Shown in pieces: positions 33,921 through 42,510 of a stretch of DNA of 64,000 nucleotides. The stretch lies in the NCBI GenBank assembly GCA_965237445.1, contig OZ250142.1:2108001-2172000 (forward strand), read 5' to 3'. A program made the translations under genes and the position numbers. Position 1 is the stretch's first letter; each line of letters begins with the position of its first letter. The stretch comes from G963668185 sp965237445 (GTDB lineage Bacteria; Chloroflexota; Dehalococcoidia; Lucifugimonadales; G963668185). The notes beneath the pieces are model-generated. The model did no database searches and was not told where the DNA came from. It saw nothing but the letters and a program-made list of their open reading frames with translations.

Positions 33921-34772
33921 TCAATTTGGGCGGCCCAGTTCCTCTTGCAGTAGCTCCCTCACTGCTGCGGACGTGTCTTGGCGGCGGAGGGCCTCGTGTA
34001 CGGATGCTCGGAGGAGGCCTATGGGGGTGCCTGCGTCGATGTGAACGCCGGGCACCAGCGTTGCGTATACGCGATGGGGCCCCAACTGCGCAGCGATGGC
34101 GTCGGTTAGCTGGATCTCGTCGTTTGCTCCCGGCGGGAGGCCTTTGAGAATGTCGAAGGTGTCCGAGGTGAGCACGTAGCGTCCGATAGACGCCAGGTTT
34201 GATGGAGCGTTCTCAATCCGGGGCTTCTCAACCATCGACCTTACTTCGAACAGACCTTCCTCCAGCGGCACGGGGTCGATGATTCCGAGCGAAGGGACGC
34301 GCTCGTCGGCGACCTCTTCGACGACGATGACGCTTTCTCCGAACCGTTCGAACACATCGATCAGGTAGGAGAGTGCAGGCCTGGACCCCCAGAAGAGGTC
34401 GTCCGGAAGAAGCACCGCGAATGGCTCTTCACCAACGAACTCTCGCGCCTGCAAGACAGCGTGACCCGTACCGCGCTGACGGTATTGGAGCACCGTGGAT
34501 ACCCTGGCCTCATCGGGACCGTCCTCAAAGTACCGGGCGATCGCCTCCTGTCCAGGGGCGACGATCAAGGCGACCTGCTCTATGCCGGACTCGAACGCCT
34601 CGCGGACAACGTAATGCAGCGCCGGCGTGTCGAGGACGGGCAGCAGTGGTTTGGGTACCGCCCTGGTGACCGGGCGGAACCGCGTGCCGAGGCCGGCAGC
34701 GGGTATTAAGGCCTTGCGAACGGAGGCGCCTGGGGTCGGAAGGGGTTGATTGGCCGGGGAGGTGGTGTCCAT
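33921..34772 (-). CDS. galU: UTP-glucose-1-phosphate uridylyltransferase
   Basis: Nucleotidyltransferase forming UDP-glucose. The signature KALIPAAGLGTRFRPVTRA...PKPLLPVLDTPALHYVV is at the N-terminus, followed by GTGHAVLQA, VLLPDDLF (metal Asp), the EKPR substrate loop and TDAIAAQL; 283 aa from ATG 34772, just after the MFS stop at 34774-34776. A longer frame from 34850 lies inside the MFS gene and is not preferred. Probably co-transcribed with the MFS gene and the carbamoyltransferase-like gene upstream. Confidence 0.93.
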   Translation of the reverse strand: MDTTSPANQPLPTPGASVRKALIPAAGLGTRFRPVTRAVPKPLLPVLDTPALHYVVREAFESGIEQVALIVAPGQEAIARYFEDGPDEARVSTVLQYRQRGTGHAVLQAREFVGEEPFAVLLPDDLFWGSRPALSYLIDVFERFGESVIVVEEVADERVPSLGIIDPVPLEEGLFEVRSMVEKPRIENAPSNLASIGRYVLTSDTFDILKGLPPGANDEIQLTDAIAAQLGPHRVYATLVPGVHIDAGTPIGLLRASVHEALRRQDTSAAVRELLQEELGRPN

Positions 34773-34773
34773 G

Positions 34774-36054
34774 TCATGCCGTCGCGGCGACTTCGCCTGT
34801 GCGGTAGACCTTCCGCAGGCCTTCTTGGCCGGCTCCCGAGACCAGCACAAAGACTACGAAGAGCATACCCGTCACGGCCAGTATCGGAGGCGCAGAGAAT
34901 GTGTCGGCCATGAACCCGAATCCGAGGTTGCCGAAGGCCATTACGCCCCCAGCGTGAAGAAAGTACAGGCTGGAGATCCTGCCCCGAAGCCTGTCCGGCG
35001 CCAGTGTCTGGATGTACGTATTGGCGAGGGCCATCCATGTGGCCTGAGTTGCCCCCATGGTAGCGGCCGCCGCCGCCGCCATCGGGACGTTGAACGAGAC
35101 CGCCAAAAGCAGTGGAGTCAGGCCGCCGAGGAGTCCGGTGAGGAGCAGCAGCTGCCCCTTTGCGCGATCGGTTCGTACTCCGGCGATGATGACCGTGCCT
35201 GCCAGCGCCCCTATGCCGAATCCCATGACCAGGTATCCGAGCGCCGAGCCGTCGACGGCACCCAGTTCGTCGCGTGTGAAGATCGGGAAGACCGCCTCGA
35301 AGGACATGGTGAGAGCGCAGTGGAACACCGTGATCAGTATGAACAGCGCGATCATCTTGTGGGTGTATATGTATGAAAGGCCCTCAATCATGCTGCGCAG
35401 CATGTTGTCTCCAGGGCGGCGCTGGCCTCTGGACACCGTGCGGACTCTTGACATCATGAAAGCCCCGACCAGGTTGAAGGCCGCGCTCAAAACCAGCACA
35501 CCGCCAACGCCCAGGAAGTCGACAGCCAGCAAAGGAGCGGCCACGAGCAGTCCGAGAAAGCGCGCGCCGTGCCGAGTGGCCGAACTGAGCGTGATGGCGT
35601 TGAGCAGGTCTTCACGCGGGACCTGGTTCGGGACCAAGGCCGCGATCGTTGGCTCCTGGACAGTGCGCAGGCAGCCGCTCAGGAAAACGAGAACGGTAAC
35701 GTGCCAGAGCTGTATCGCGCCAGTGACGGCAAGCGCGGCAAGCACCAGGCCCACGACGGTCGATGCGAAAAACGTGATCTGGGCGAGGGAACGGCGGTCG
35801 AACGTGTCCGCCAGGAGGCCGCCGACAGGGGAAACAACCAGGTACGGGAGCATCGAGGCGAAGGTGATGATGCCGACCCAGCCTGATGAGCCGGACTTTT
35901 CCAGCACGAGCCAGGAGTTGGCCACGATCATCGTCCAGAGCGCGCAACCGGAGATCATGTACGCGATCCAGGTTGCCCGGTAGTCGCGGTGACGGAACGA
36001 GGCTAGGTGTCTGATTCTAGGGAGCTTGCTTGCCCGGGCGGTCGCCTGACTCAA
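34774..36054 (-). CDS. MFS transporter (MFS_3/EntS-like)
   Basis: 426 aa with about ten to twelve hydrophobic segments, in the inner membrane. The loop signature GGLLADTFDRRSLAQ after helix two is the MFS motif A, and APDRLRGRISSLYF in the second half is its counterpart. The closest family in appearance is the enterobactin-exporter/MFS_3 group, often drug or siderophore efflux. Substrate unknown. It sits between galU and the carbamoyltransferase-like gene, all on the minus strand with short gaps. Confidence 0.87.
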   Translation of the reverse strand: MSQATARASKLPRIRHLASFRHRDYRATWIAYMISGCALWTMIVANSWLVLEKSGSSGWVGIITFASMLPYLVVSPVGGLLADTFDRRSLAQITFFASTVVGLVLAALAVTGAIQLWHVTVLVFLSGCLRTVQEPTIAALVPNQVPREDLLNAITLSSATRHGARFLGLLVAAPLLAVDFLGVGGVLVLSAAFNLVGAFMMSRVRTVSRGQRRPGDNMLRSMIEGLSYIYTHKMIALFILITVFHCALTMSFEAVFPIFTRDELGAVDGSALGYLVMGFGIGALAGTVIIAGVRTDRAKGQLLLLTGLLGGLTPLLLAVSFNVPMAAAAAATMGATQATWMALANTYIQTLAPDRLRGRISSLYFLHAGGVMAFGNLGFGFMADTFSAPPILAVTGMLFVVFVLVSGAGQEGLRKVYRTGEVAATA

Positions 36055-36066
36055 TCCGTGTACCTG

Positions 36067-36972
36067 CTACCCGGAGGGCTGTTCCAGCATCTGCGTGAGG
36101 ACCGCCATCCTTACGTACAAGGAGTTCTCGGCCTGCCGGTAGAAGGCCAGCCTGTCGTCGTCGACGGAAACGTCGAAGTCGCCGCTACGCTGCATGGGGT
36201 CGAGGACCGGGCAGTCCGGCTTCAGGCTGGACATGAATTCCGAGTCTATGCGGAGGTTGAATGCGTTCCTGGACTTCAGCAACTGGGCGTGCGCTACGGT
36301 TCGGGGACCGTTCAGATAGACTGCGTCGGCCTCCGACAGCGCCTCGGCGTTGTCCAGCAGCGTCAGCGCGAGGCCGTGCTCGCGGCAGTACGACTCCACG
36401 GCAGGATCGATGCGCCCGCTGAAGGGCAGCAGGTCGACGCTGACGTCGTCGAACAGAGACAGCGCTACGAGCAGGGCGTTCACGTTGCGGTGCTCGAGCC
36501 TGCCTACCGCGGCCACCCGCAGGCCGTCGAGCCTGCCGATCTCGCGGTGGAGCGTGTAGAGGTCCGTCAGCGCCTGCGTCGGGTGGTCCACGGCGCTGCC
36601 GGCGTTGATCACGGGGATCGCGTCGGCTGCGGCCGCCGTCTCTATCACTCCGGGATCGCTGCTGCGGAGCGCAACAAGGTCAATGTGCAGGCTGGCCAGC
36701 ATGGCGATCACGTTGTCTATGTAGTTGGCGGTGGTCACGGGAAAGAACTGGGACGCGTCTTCCGTGTGCAGCGCCTCCGCGCCGAGCATTCCGGCCGCCC
36801 TCTCAAATGAGGTACGTGTAACGAAGCTCGGCTCGTAGAACAGGCAGTAGACTGCCCTTCCCCGGAGCGCATTATCGTGCGATTTGCTAGCCCGGTAGGC
36901 GTCGCACGTGGGGAAGAGGGTGTCTTCGATCCATGACCTGTCGAACTGTTCTGTCGCGGTAAGGTGCCGCAT
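36067..36972 (-). CDS. Aspartate/ornithine carbamoyltransferase-fold protein with altered phosphate motif
   Basis: About 301 aa from ATG 36972 (AAAGG upstream; a GTG at 36990 adds six residues). The fold is clear: HPTQALTDLYTL, AVGRLEHRNVNALL and a C-terminal DDRLAFYRQAENSLYVRMAVL as in PyrB. The carbamoyl-phosphate motif STRT is replaced: YEPSFVTRTSFE has Phe-Val where Thr-Arg belong. The mobile-loop SxxxKGES lysine is absent too (DASQFFPVTTANYID). It therefore probably does not bind carbamoyl phosphate in the normal way, and is either a pseudo-enzyme or uses another substrate. The real pyrimidine genes lie at 55-64 kb, far from it. Confidence 0.8.
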   Translation of the reverse strand: MRHLTATEQFDRSWIEDTLFPTCDAYRASKSHDNALRGRAVYCLFYEPSFVTRTSFERAAGMLGAEALHTEDASQFFPVTTANYIDNVIAMLASLHIDLVALRSSDPGVIETAAAADAIPVINAGSAVDHPTQALTDLYTLHREIGRLDGLRVAAVGRLEHRNVNALLVALSLFDDVSVDLLPFSGRIDPAVESYCREHGLALTLLDNAEALSEADAVYLNGPRTVAHAQLLKSRNAFNLRIDSEFMSSLKPDCPVLDPMQRSGDFDVSVDDDRLAFYRQAENSLYVRMAVLTQMLEQPSG

Positions 36973-37239
36973 CTGCGCCTTTCGATGCACTTCCGCGCCC
37001 GAGGACGATTGCGCGGAAGCGAATTTAATACGATGGCCAGTTTACCGTAACCGCCGCGGGCCTAGCTATGACCGGGCATTGAGACTTCAGTTCCCAGCGG
37101 ATACAGCCGGGCGCGACGCCGGTGCCTCGAAGCGTTGAGGAGGAAGCGATGGCCTTTCATGACGCTTCCGTGACCGGGCGCTTCCTTGACAGGCGGTGCG
37201 GCCAACCATAGGCTTAAATCAAAGCGAAGACGGAGATAG

Positions 37240-37580
37240 GCGCCTGGGTTCCGGCCGGATAGCGAGTCCCACACCGGTGAAAGGGGATGCGGCACGGCCC
37301 TGAGCGCATCACTCCCGAGTTGCGCGCAGGCTGAGGTCAAATGAGCCTCGGCCATCCGAAAGCGCCGCCCAGTGCGGCTTGGCGCGAGTAGGGCGCGTCG
37401 GTCTCGCCCGACGTTAACCGGGCGCGGCGTTCCTGGTGAGCGCCAGCAACGAGTGTCCCGAAGGCTTCGCATGCCGTTACAGGCGGAGCTTCTGGGGAAC
37501 TAGGGTGGTACCGCGGCAGACCTGATCGTGGAGATTTCGTATCAGGCTCCCGTCCCTAGCAAGGGGCGGGAGTTTTTCTT
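37240..37580 (+). promoter_or_regulatory. T-box riboswitch leader, isoleucine type, with terminator
   Basis: The T-box sequence AGGGTGGTACCGCG is at 37502-37515, and its TGGT bulge (37506-37509) would pair with the ACCA end of a tRNA with discriminator A73, as in tRNA-Ile. Stem I features lie at about 37260-37320 (AGCGAGTCC, GGTGAAAGGGG), with ATC at 37308-37310 before ACTCCCGAG as the likely Ile specifier. The competing terminator is an 11-bp stem, CTCCCGTCCCT (37547-37557) and AGGGGCGGGAG (37562-37572), followed by five Ts. ileS is the expected target but begins 1.77 kb downstream, beyond an IS remnant and another gene. The specifier assignment is less certain than the T-box itself. Confidence 0.88.
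37547..37577 (+). terminator. Intrinsic terminator of the T-box leader
   Basis: Eleven-base-pair GC-rich stem with one G-T wobble, four-base loop AGCA and a TTTTT tail. In a T-box this forms when charged tRNA is bound and stops transcription before the downstream genes. Confidence 0.85.
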
Positions 37581-37599
37581 TGTGGGAGACGGGCTGCCT

Positions 37600-38431
37600 A
37601 AGAGGGTGTCTATGAAGGTTGTCTTAGTCCCCTTGGGGGTATGGACGGGAGGGTCATAGAGTCATGAATCATGACACGCAGAGCATATCCCAGCGCCCTG
37701 AGCGACCGGGAATGGCTGCTTCCACCTCCCAAGCCTGGAGGGCGGCCACCGAAGTACTCGCGGCGGGAGGTGGTCAACGCTATCCGCTATGTACTGCGCA
37801 CCGGGTGCGCGTGGCTGATGCTCCCCCACGATCTGCCTCCATGGCGGACCACGTTCCACTACTTCCGTACCTGGCGACGTGATGGGACCTGCGAGCGTGT
37901 TCATGGGGCTGTGCGTGACCGGATGCGTGTCGCCGAAGGCGGGCATGTGCTCGGCCAAGCACTGGGCAACTAACCCGCCGCCGCCGTCTGATCCCCACCC
38001 ACTCCCTTCCCTTCTGCGAACGCGCGTGCTATTATGGACGCATGAACTCTGCTGGACACATCGACCGGGCCGCTGCGAGCCTCCTCGCACAGCGCGGCTC
38101 CCTGCCCGAAAACTCCCTCGTAGCTATGGGGAGACTGTCACATTTTTACTCAAAATGGCTCGATCTGTATACAAACCGTATTCAATCCGTCTTAAGTCCG
38201 TAACTTTTCCCACACGCTCCCAGCTATGAAAAGTTACGAAATGTTACAGAATGTGACACTTTCCGAGCTTTATTGCCTTAGAGGGTGCCCTGAGCGCAGC
38301 CGAAGGAGCCTGCCCCGAGTCCCTCGAGGGGATGGGGGTGAGTCCCCAGTGTCACAGCGGCGTTATCCACAGGAACGCCTCTTACCTTGGCCACCTGCTG
38401 AGGTGAGAGGTAGCTTTTTAGACACCCTCTT
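37600..38431. mobile_element. Degenerate IS5-family element with 13-bp terminal inverted repeats
   Basis: Outer ends share a perfect inverted repeat, AAGAGGGTGTCTA at 37600-37612 and its complement at 38419-38431, 832 bases apart, a usual IS427/IS1031-group size. Only the 5' third encodes transposase (37671-37973). The remainder has no DDE-domain coding. It contains a nested palindromic low-GC patch (38138-38258), an extra TAGAGGGTGCCC at 38278, and a single TTATCCACA at 38363. No clear target duplication is seen. The insertion lies between the T-box terminator and the downstream gene pair. Confidence 0.75.
37671..37973 (+). pseudogene. Truncated IS5-family transposase N-terminus (DUF4096)
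   Basis: 100 codons beginning TRRAYPSALSDREWLLPP, with RREVVNAIRYVLRTGCAW, MLPHDLPPWRTTFHYFRTW and RDGTCERVHGAVRDRMRVAEG, the conserved N-terminal region of IS427-group transposases. The usual continuation with the SAAIIDSQSVK catalytic Asp segment is missing; the frame ends soon after in unrelated residues. It cannot be an active transposase. Confidence 0.88.
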
Positions 38432-38461
38432 GGGCAAGAACTGTAAAGGCTCGTGAGGCCA

Positions 38462-39286
38462 ATGACTGAGCAGAGTGGGAAGTCGCACTGGACGCACAGC
38501 ATGTTCGTTGAACACGCTGAACTCTACATGCCGTTCCTGGAGGTCCGGCGTGAGCGTGCGGTCCAGGAAGTCGAGATTCTCGACGGGCTGTTCCGCGATG
38601 GTGGCGTGCCAGCCGGCGGGCGAGTATTGGACCTAGCGTGCGGCGTAGGCCGGCATTCGATCGAACTGGCGAAGCTGGGGTATCGCGTGACTGGGGTCGA
38701 CATCTCGCCAGTGTTCATCGAGCGTGCGCGAGAGCTTGCGGACGAGGCAGGCGCCGACGTGGAGTTCGTCGTTGGAGATGCTCGCAGTGTAGGGGAGCGG
38801 CTCGCGAGCTTTGGGCCATTCGATGCCACGATCAACATGTTCACATCGCACGGCTACTACGGGCGAGACGAGGACGTCCGCATGTTCCGGCAGTTGCGCG
38901 ACTTGTCTACAGCTCATGCGGTGCTGATCGTGAACGCCGCCAATCGGGACCGTTTTATGAACGGTCTCATGCCGGAGGGTTCCCAGGAGGCTGGAGGCGT
39001 GGTCATTTGGGAACACCGCCGGCTGGACATGGTCACGTCTTCCATTGCAAACAGGTGGGAGTTCTTCCGACGGCACAATGGCAACCTGGAACTCCAAAAT
39101 ACGGTTGAGTTCAGGCTGAGAGTTTACAGCCTGCATGAGGTCATAGAAATGCTGGGAGAAGCCGGCTGGACCCACAGGGTCTCGTACGGCATGGGGGCTG
39201 AGGTCAGGCTGGAGGAGCCATCTCCCGCAGCCCATGGTCTTTGGGTTGTTGCCTCGCCTGAAACTGCCGGCGTGAGCGATGTTTAG
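38462..39286 (+). CDS. Class I SAM-dependent methyltransferase
   Basis: 274 aa from ATG 38462 (GTG 38453 in frame is an alternative). SAM motif I is VLDLACGVGRHSIELAKLG, the acidic post-I loop GVDISPVFIERA, motif II DARSVGE and a FDATINMF motif IV. The C-terminal region (about 180-260) with FRLRVYSLHEVIEMLGEAGW is of the type found in small-molecule methyltransferases. Target unknown. It lies 65 bases before ileS on the same strand, downstream of the IS remnant, so it may share a transcript with ileS. Confidence 0.85.
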   Translation: MTEQSGKSHWTHSMFVEHAELYMPFLEVRRERAVQEVEILDGLFRDGGVPAGGRVLDLACGVGRHSIELAKLGYRVTGVDISPVFIERARELADEAGADVEFVVGDARSVGERLASFGPFDATINMFTSHGYYGRDEDVRMFRQLRDLSTAHAVLIVNAANRDRFMNGLMPEGSQEAGGVVIWEHRRLDMVTSSIANRWEFFRRHNGNLELQNTVEFRLRVYSLHEVIEMLGEAGWTHRVSYGMGAEVRLEEPSPAAHGLWVVASPETAGVSDV

Positions 39287-39351
39287 TAGTCGGCGCGAGC
39301 ACCGCCGAGACAGTTGCTTCAAAGTAGCGGAACACGTGTGAGGTCATAGTC

Positions 39352-42300
39352 ATGTTTAGACCGGTCAACTCGAAGGTGGACTTCCCGGAGCAGGAAAAGA
39401 AGACGCTCCAGTGGTGGGAGGATAACGACATCGTGCAGCGCTACATGCAGCGCAACGAATCGTCCGACAGGAGGTTCTCCTTCATAGACGGCCCGATTAC
39501 GGCCAACAACCCCATGGGCGTGCACCACGCCTGGGGCCGCTCCTACAAGGACCTGTTCCAGCGGTACAAGACGATGCTGGGCTACAGGCAGCGCTACCAG
39601 AACGGGTTCGACGGGCAGGGCCTCTGGATCGAGGTAGAGGTTGAGAAGGAGCTTAACTTCGGTTCCAAGCGCGACATCGAGGCGTTCGGCATCGACAAGT
39701 TTGTGGAGTTGTGCAAGGAGAGAGTGCGCCGGTTCTCCAAAGTGCAGACGGACCAGTCCGTGCGTCTCGGCTACTGGATGGACTGGGACAACTCGTACCA
39801 CACGATGTCCGACGAGAACAACTACACGATCTGGCACTTTCTCAAGAGGTGTCACGAGGAGGGCTTGATCTACGAGGGCACCGATGTCATGCCGTGGTGC
39901 CCAAGGTGCGGTACGGGGCTGTCGCAGCACGAGATCGTCACTGAAGGCTACCAGGAGGTGGTCCATCCCGGTCTCTTTGTGCGGCTTCCGCTGCTCGACC
40001 GGGAAAACGAGTCGATACTGATCTGGACGACGACTCCGTGGACGCTGCCCGGAAACATGGCCGCGGCCGTACACCCGGACCTGCGGTACCTGAAGGTGCA
40101 GGCAGGGGACGAAGTCCTGTACGTGGCCAAGGCGTGCAAATCGGTCATTCGCGGAGAGCACACTATCCTGGAGGAGATGCCCGGCAAAGAGCTAGTCGGA
40201 CTGCGCTACCGGGGCCCGTTCGATGAGTTGCCTGTGCAGGATGGCTCCGTGCACAGGGTGGTGGAGTGGGACGAGGTTACAGAGACTGAGGGCACGGGAT
40301 TCGTTCACGTTGCACCAGGTTCCGGCCAAGAGGACTTCGCCCTGGGGAACGACCTCGGGCTTCCCGCGCTGGCCCCCCTGGACGAGCACGGTGACTTCAT
40401 GGACGGCTTCGGATGGCTGACCGGAATGAACGTTTACGAGGTCAACGATCCCATCTACGCGGACCTCAGAGAGAAGGGGACCCTGTACCACCTGGAGGAG
40501 TACTCTCACCGGTACCCGTTCTGCTGGCGGTGCGGCTCTGAGCTGGTCTTCAGGCTGGTCGACGAGTGGTTCATTTCGATGGACGGGCTGCGCGACCGGA
40601 TCTCTGACGTAACGCGCCGCATCAAGTGGGTCCCCGGGTTCGGCATGGAGCGGGAACTCGACTGGCTCAGGAACATGAGCGACTGGATGATCTCCAAGAA
40701 GCGCTACTGGGGCCTGGCGCTACCGATCTACAAGTGCGACTGTGGCCACTTCGAGGTGATCGGCAGCGAGAACGAACTCAAGGAGCGAGCCGTGGAGGGT
40801 TGGGACTCGTTCGAGGGCCACTCTCCCCATCGTCCCTGGATCGACGCCGTACGCATCGAGTGCCGTCAGTGCGGGGCGTCAGTGCCTCGGATCAAGGACG
40901 TAGGGAACCCCTGGCTCGATGCCGGCATTGTGACCTTCTCAACGCTTGGCTACCGGCACGACAAGGAATACTGGGCCGACTGGTACCCCGCGGACTGGAT
41001 ATCGGAGAGCTTTCCGGGCCAGTTCCGGAACTGGTTCTACTCGCTGCTCACCATGAGCACAGTGCTCGAAGACAGAGAGCCGTGCCGCTCGATTTTCAGC
41101 TACGCGATCATGCGCGACGAGAACGGCGAGGAGATGCACAAGAGCAAGGGCAACTCCATCATGTTCGAGGAGGCGGCCGACCGCATGGGCGTGGACACGA
41201 TGCGATGGATGTACGCGCGGCAGAACCCGGCGGCCAACCTGAACTTCGGTTACGGCATCGCTGACGACGTCAGGCGCAAGTTCATTATCCCGCTCTGGAA
41301 CGTTTACTCGTTCTTTGTCACGTACGCGAACATTGACCAGTTCTCGCCGGAGTCGACAGCCGGGCTCCCGCCGTTCGCCAAGAGGCCTGAGTTGGACAGG
41401 TGGATCATCTCGGAACTCAATGCGCTGACCCAAGACGTGCGCGCTTCGCTTGACGACCTCGAGCCTGAGAGTGCGGCACGCGCAGCGGAGGACTTCGTTG
41501 AGCGCCTTTCCAACTGGTACGTCCGGCGAAGCCGGAGACGCTTCTGGAAGGCGGGTGTGGTCGGCGGTTCGAACGGCACCGCAGACTCCGACAAGTTGTC
41601 CGCCTACCATACGCTGTACGAATGCCTCGTCACTCTCACCAAGCTGCTAGCGCCGATAATCCCGTTCCTTGCCGAGGAGATGTACCAGAACCTTGTCCGT
41701 TCAACCGGGAACGGAGAGGAAAGCGTTCACCTGGAGTCGTATCCTGCTGAGGACTCTTCCAGGATTGACGAGCGGCTTGCCGATGCCACAAGGCTGGCGA
41801 TGCGCCTCTCGAGCCTTGGCAGGGCAGCCAGAAGCCAGGCATCGCTCAAGGTCCGACAACCGTTGTCGCGCGCTGTTGTGAAGGTGAGGGACCAGCGCGA
41901 GTCCGACATGCTCCATGGCATAGCCGTACAGATTCGGGACGAGATCAACGTCAAAGAACTGGCCACGGCCGGAGACGAGAGCGAGATGCTCTCCTATGAG
42001 GTCCGGCCTAACCTGTCGATGCTAGGCCCCAAGTACGGCAGAGAAGTGCGGGACATCACAACGGCAATTGGCGGGCTAGACGCGGCCGAGGTCTATGCCG
42101 CCGTGAGTGAGGGAAGGACAGTGCAGGCAGGCGAGTACGCGCTGGAGCCGGAGGAACTTCTGGTGGAGACGTCCGACAGGCCCGGCTACTCGGTGTCCAG
42201 TGAGGCCGGGTACATGGTGGCGGTTGAAACTGAAGTCACCGTGGAGCTTGCTGCTGAGGGCCTTGCCCGCGAAGTGGTGCACCGGATTCAGAATATGCGA

Positions 42301-42510
42301 CGGTCCGCAGGGTTCGACATCGCGGACCGCATAGTTACGTACTACCGGGGCTCCGGCGCCCTATGCGACGTGATGGAGAAGCACGGGGAGTACGTACGAG
42401 GAGAGACGTTGTCGGAACGGCTTGTGGAGGGCCTGCCCTCAGGGAACTGCTACGAGGAGACTCACACAATCGATGGCGAGGAAGCGGTCCTGGGTGTTGT
42501 CAGGACCTGA
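39352..42510 (+). CDS. ileS: Isoleucyl-tRNA synthetase
   Basis: Class I synthetase, 1,052 aa. The HIGH-type motif reads PMGVHHAWGR. The editing domain (CP1) contains ILIWTTTPWTLPGN and GTGFVHVAPGSGQED. WMISKKRYWGLALPIY and a KMSKS-type loop EMHKSKGNS follow, then the anticodon-binding helical domain with WYVRRSRRRFW. The length and the KMSKS variant (HKSKG) suggest the longer, eukaryote-like IleRS type, which is often less sensitive to mupirocin. ATG 39352 has GAGG upstream. The T-box at 37240-37580 is its expected regulator but an IS remnant and a gene intervene. Confidence 0.95.
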   Translation: MFRPVNSKVDFPEQEKKTLQWWEDNDIVQRYMQRNESSDRRFSFIDGPITANNPMGVHHAWGRSYKDLFQRYKTMLGYRQRYQNGFDGQGLWIEVEVEKELNFGSKRDIEAFGIDKFVELCKERVRRFSKVQTDQSVRLGYWMDWDNSYHTMSDENNYTIWHFLKRCHEEGLIYEGTDVMPWCPRCGTGLSQHEIVTEGYQEVVHPGLFVRLPLLDRENESILIWTTTPWTLPGNMAAAVHPDLRYLKVQAGDEVLYVAKACKSVIRGEHTILEEMPGKELVGLRYRGPFDELPVQDGSVHRVVEWDEVTETEGTGFVHVAPGSGQEDFALGNDLGLPALAPLDEHGDFMDGFGWLTGMNVYEVNDPIYADLREKGTLYHLEEYSHRYPFCWRCGSELVFRLVDEWFISMDGLRDRISDVTRRIKWVPGFGMERELDWLRNMSDWMISKKRYWGLALPIYKCDCGHFEVIGSENELKERAVEGWDSFEGHSPHRPWIDAVRIECRQCGASVPRIKDVGNPWLDAGIVTFSTLGYRHDKEYWADWYPADWISESFPGQFRNWFYSLLTMSTVLEDREPCRSIFSYAIMRDENGEEMHKSKGNSIMFEEAADRMGVDTMRWMYARQNPAANLNFGYGIADDVRRKFIIPLWNVYSFFVTYANIDQFSPESTAGLPPFAKRPELDRWIISELNALTQDVRASLDDLEPESAARAAEDFVERLSNWYVRRSRRRFWKAGVVGGSNGTADSDKLSAYHTLYECLVTLTKLLAPIIPFLAEEMYQNLVRSTGNGEESVHLESYPAEDSSRIDERLADATRLAMRLSSLGRAARSQASLKVRQPLSRAVVKVRDQRESDMLHGIAVQIRDEINVKELATAGDESEMLSYEVRPNLSMLGPKYGREVRDITTAIGGLDAAEVYAAVSEGRTVQAGEYALEPEELLVETSDRPGYSVSSEAGYMVAVETEVTVELAAEGLAREVVHRIQNMRRSAGFDIADRIVTYYRGSGALCDVMEKHGEYVRGETLSERLVEGLPSGNCYEETHTIDGEEAVLGVVRT

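Noticed and set aside
36973..37239. Start of another gene upstream of the T-box
   Set aside because: Short frames only; the stretch is best read as promoter and leader sequence and nothing else could be supported.
38042..38203. A 53-codon ORF starting MNSAGHIDRA
   Set aside because: No family match, poor upstream site, and it lies in scrambled IS remnant sequence.
38363..38371. Perfect DnaA box TTATCCACA, possible origin
   Set aside because: Only one box, no cluster and no dnaA/dnaN nearby.
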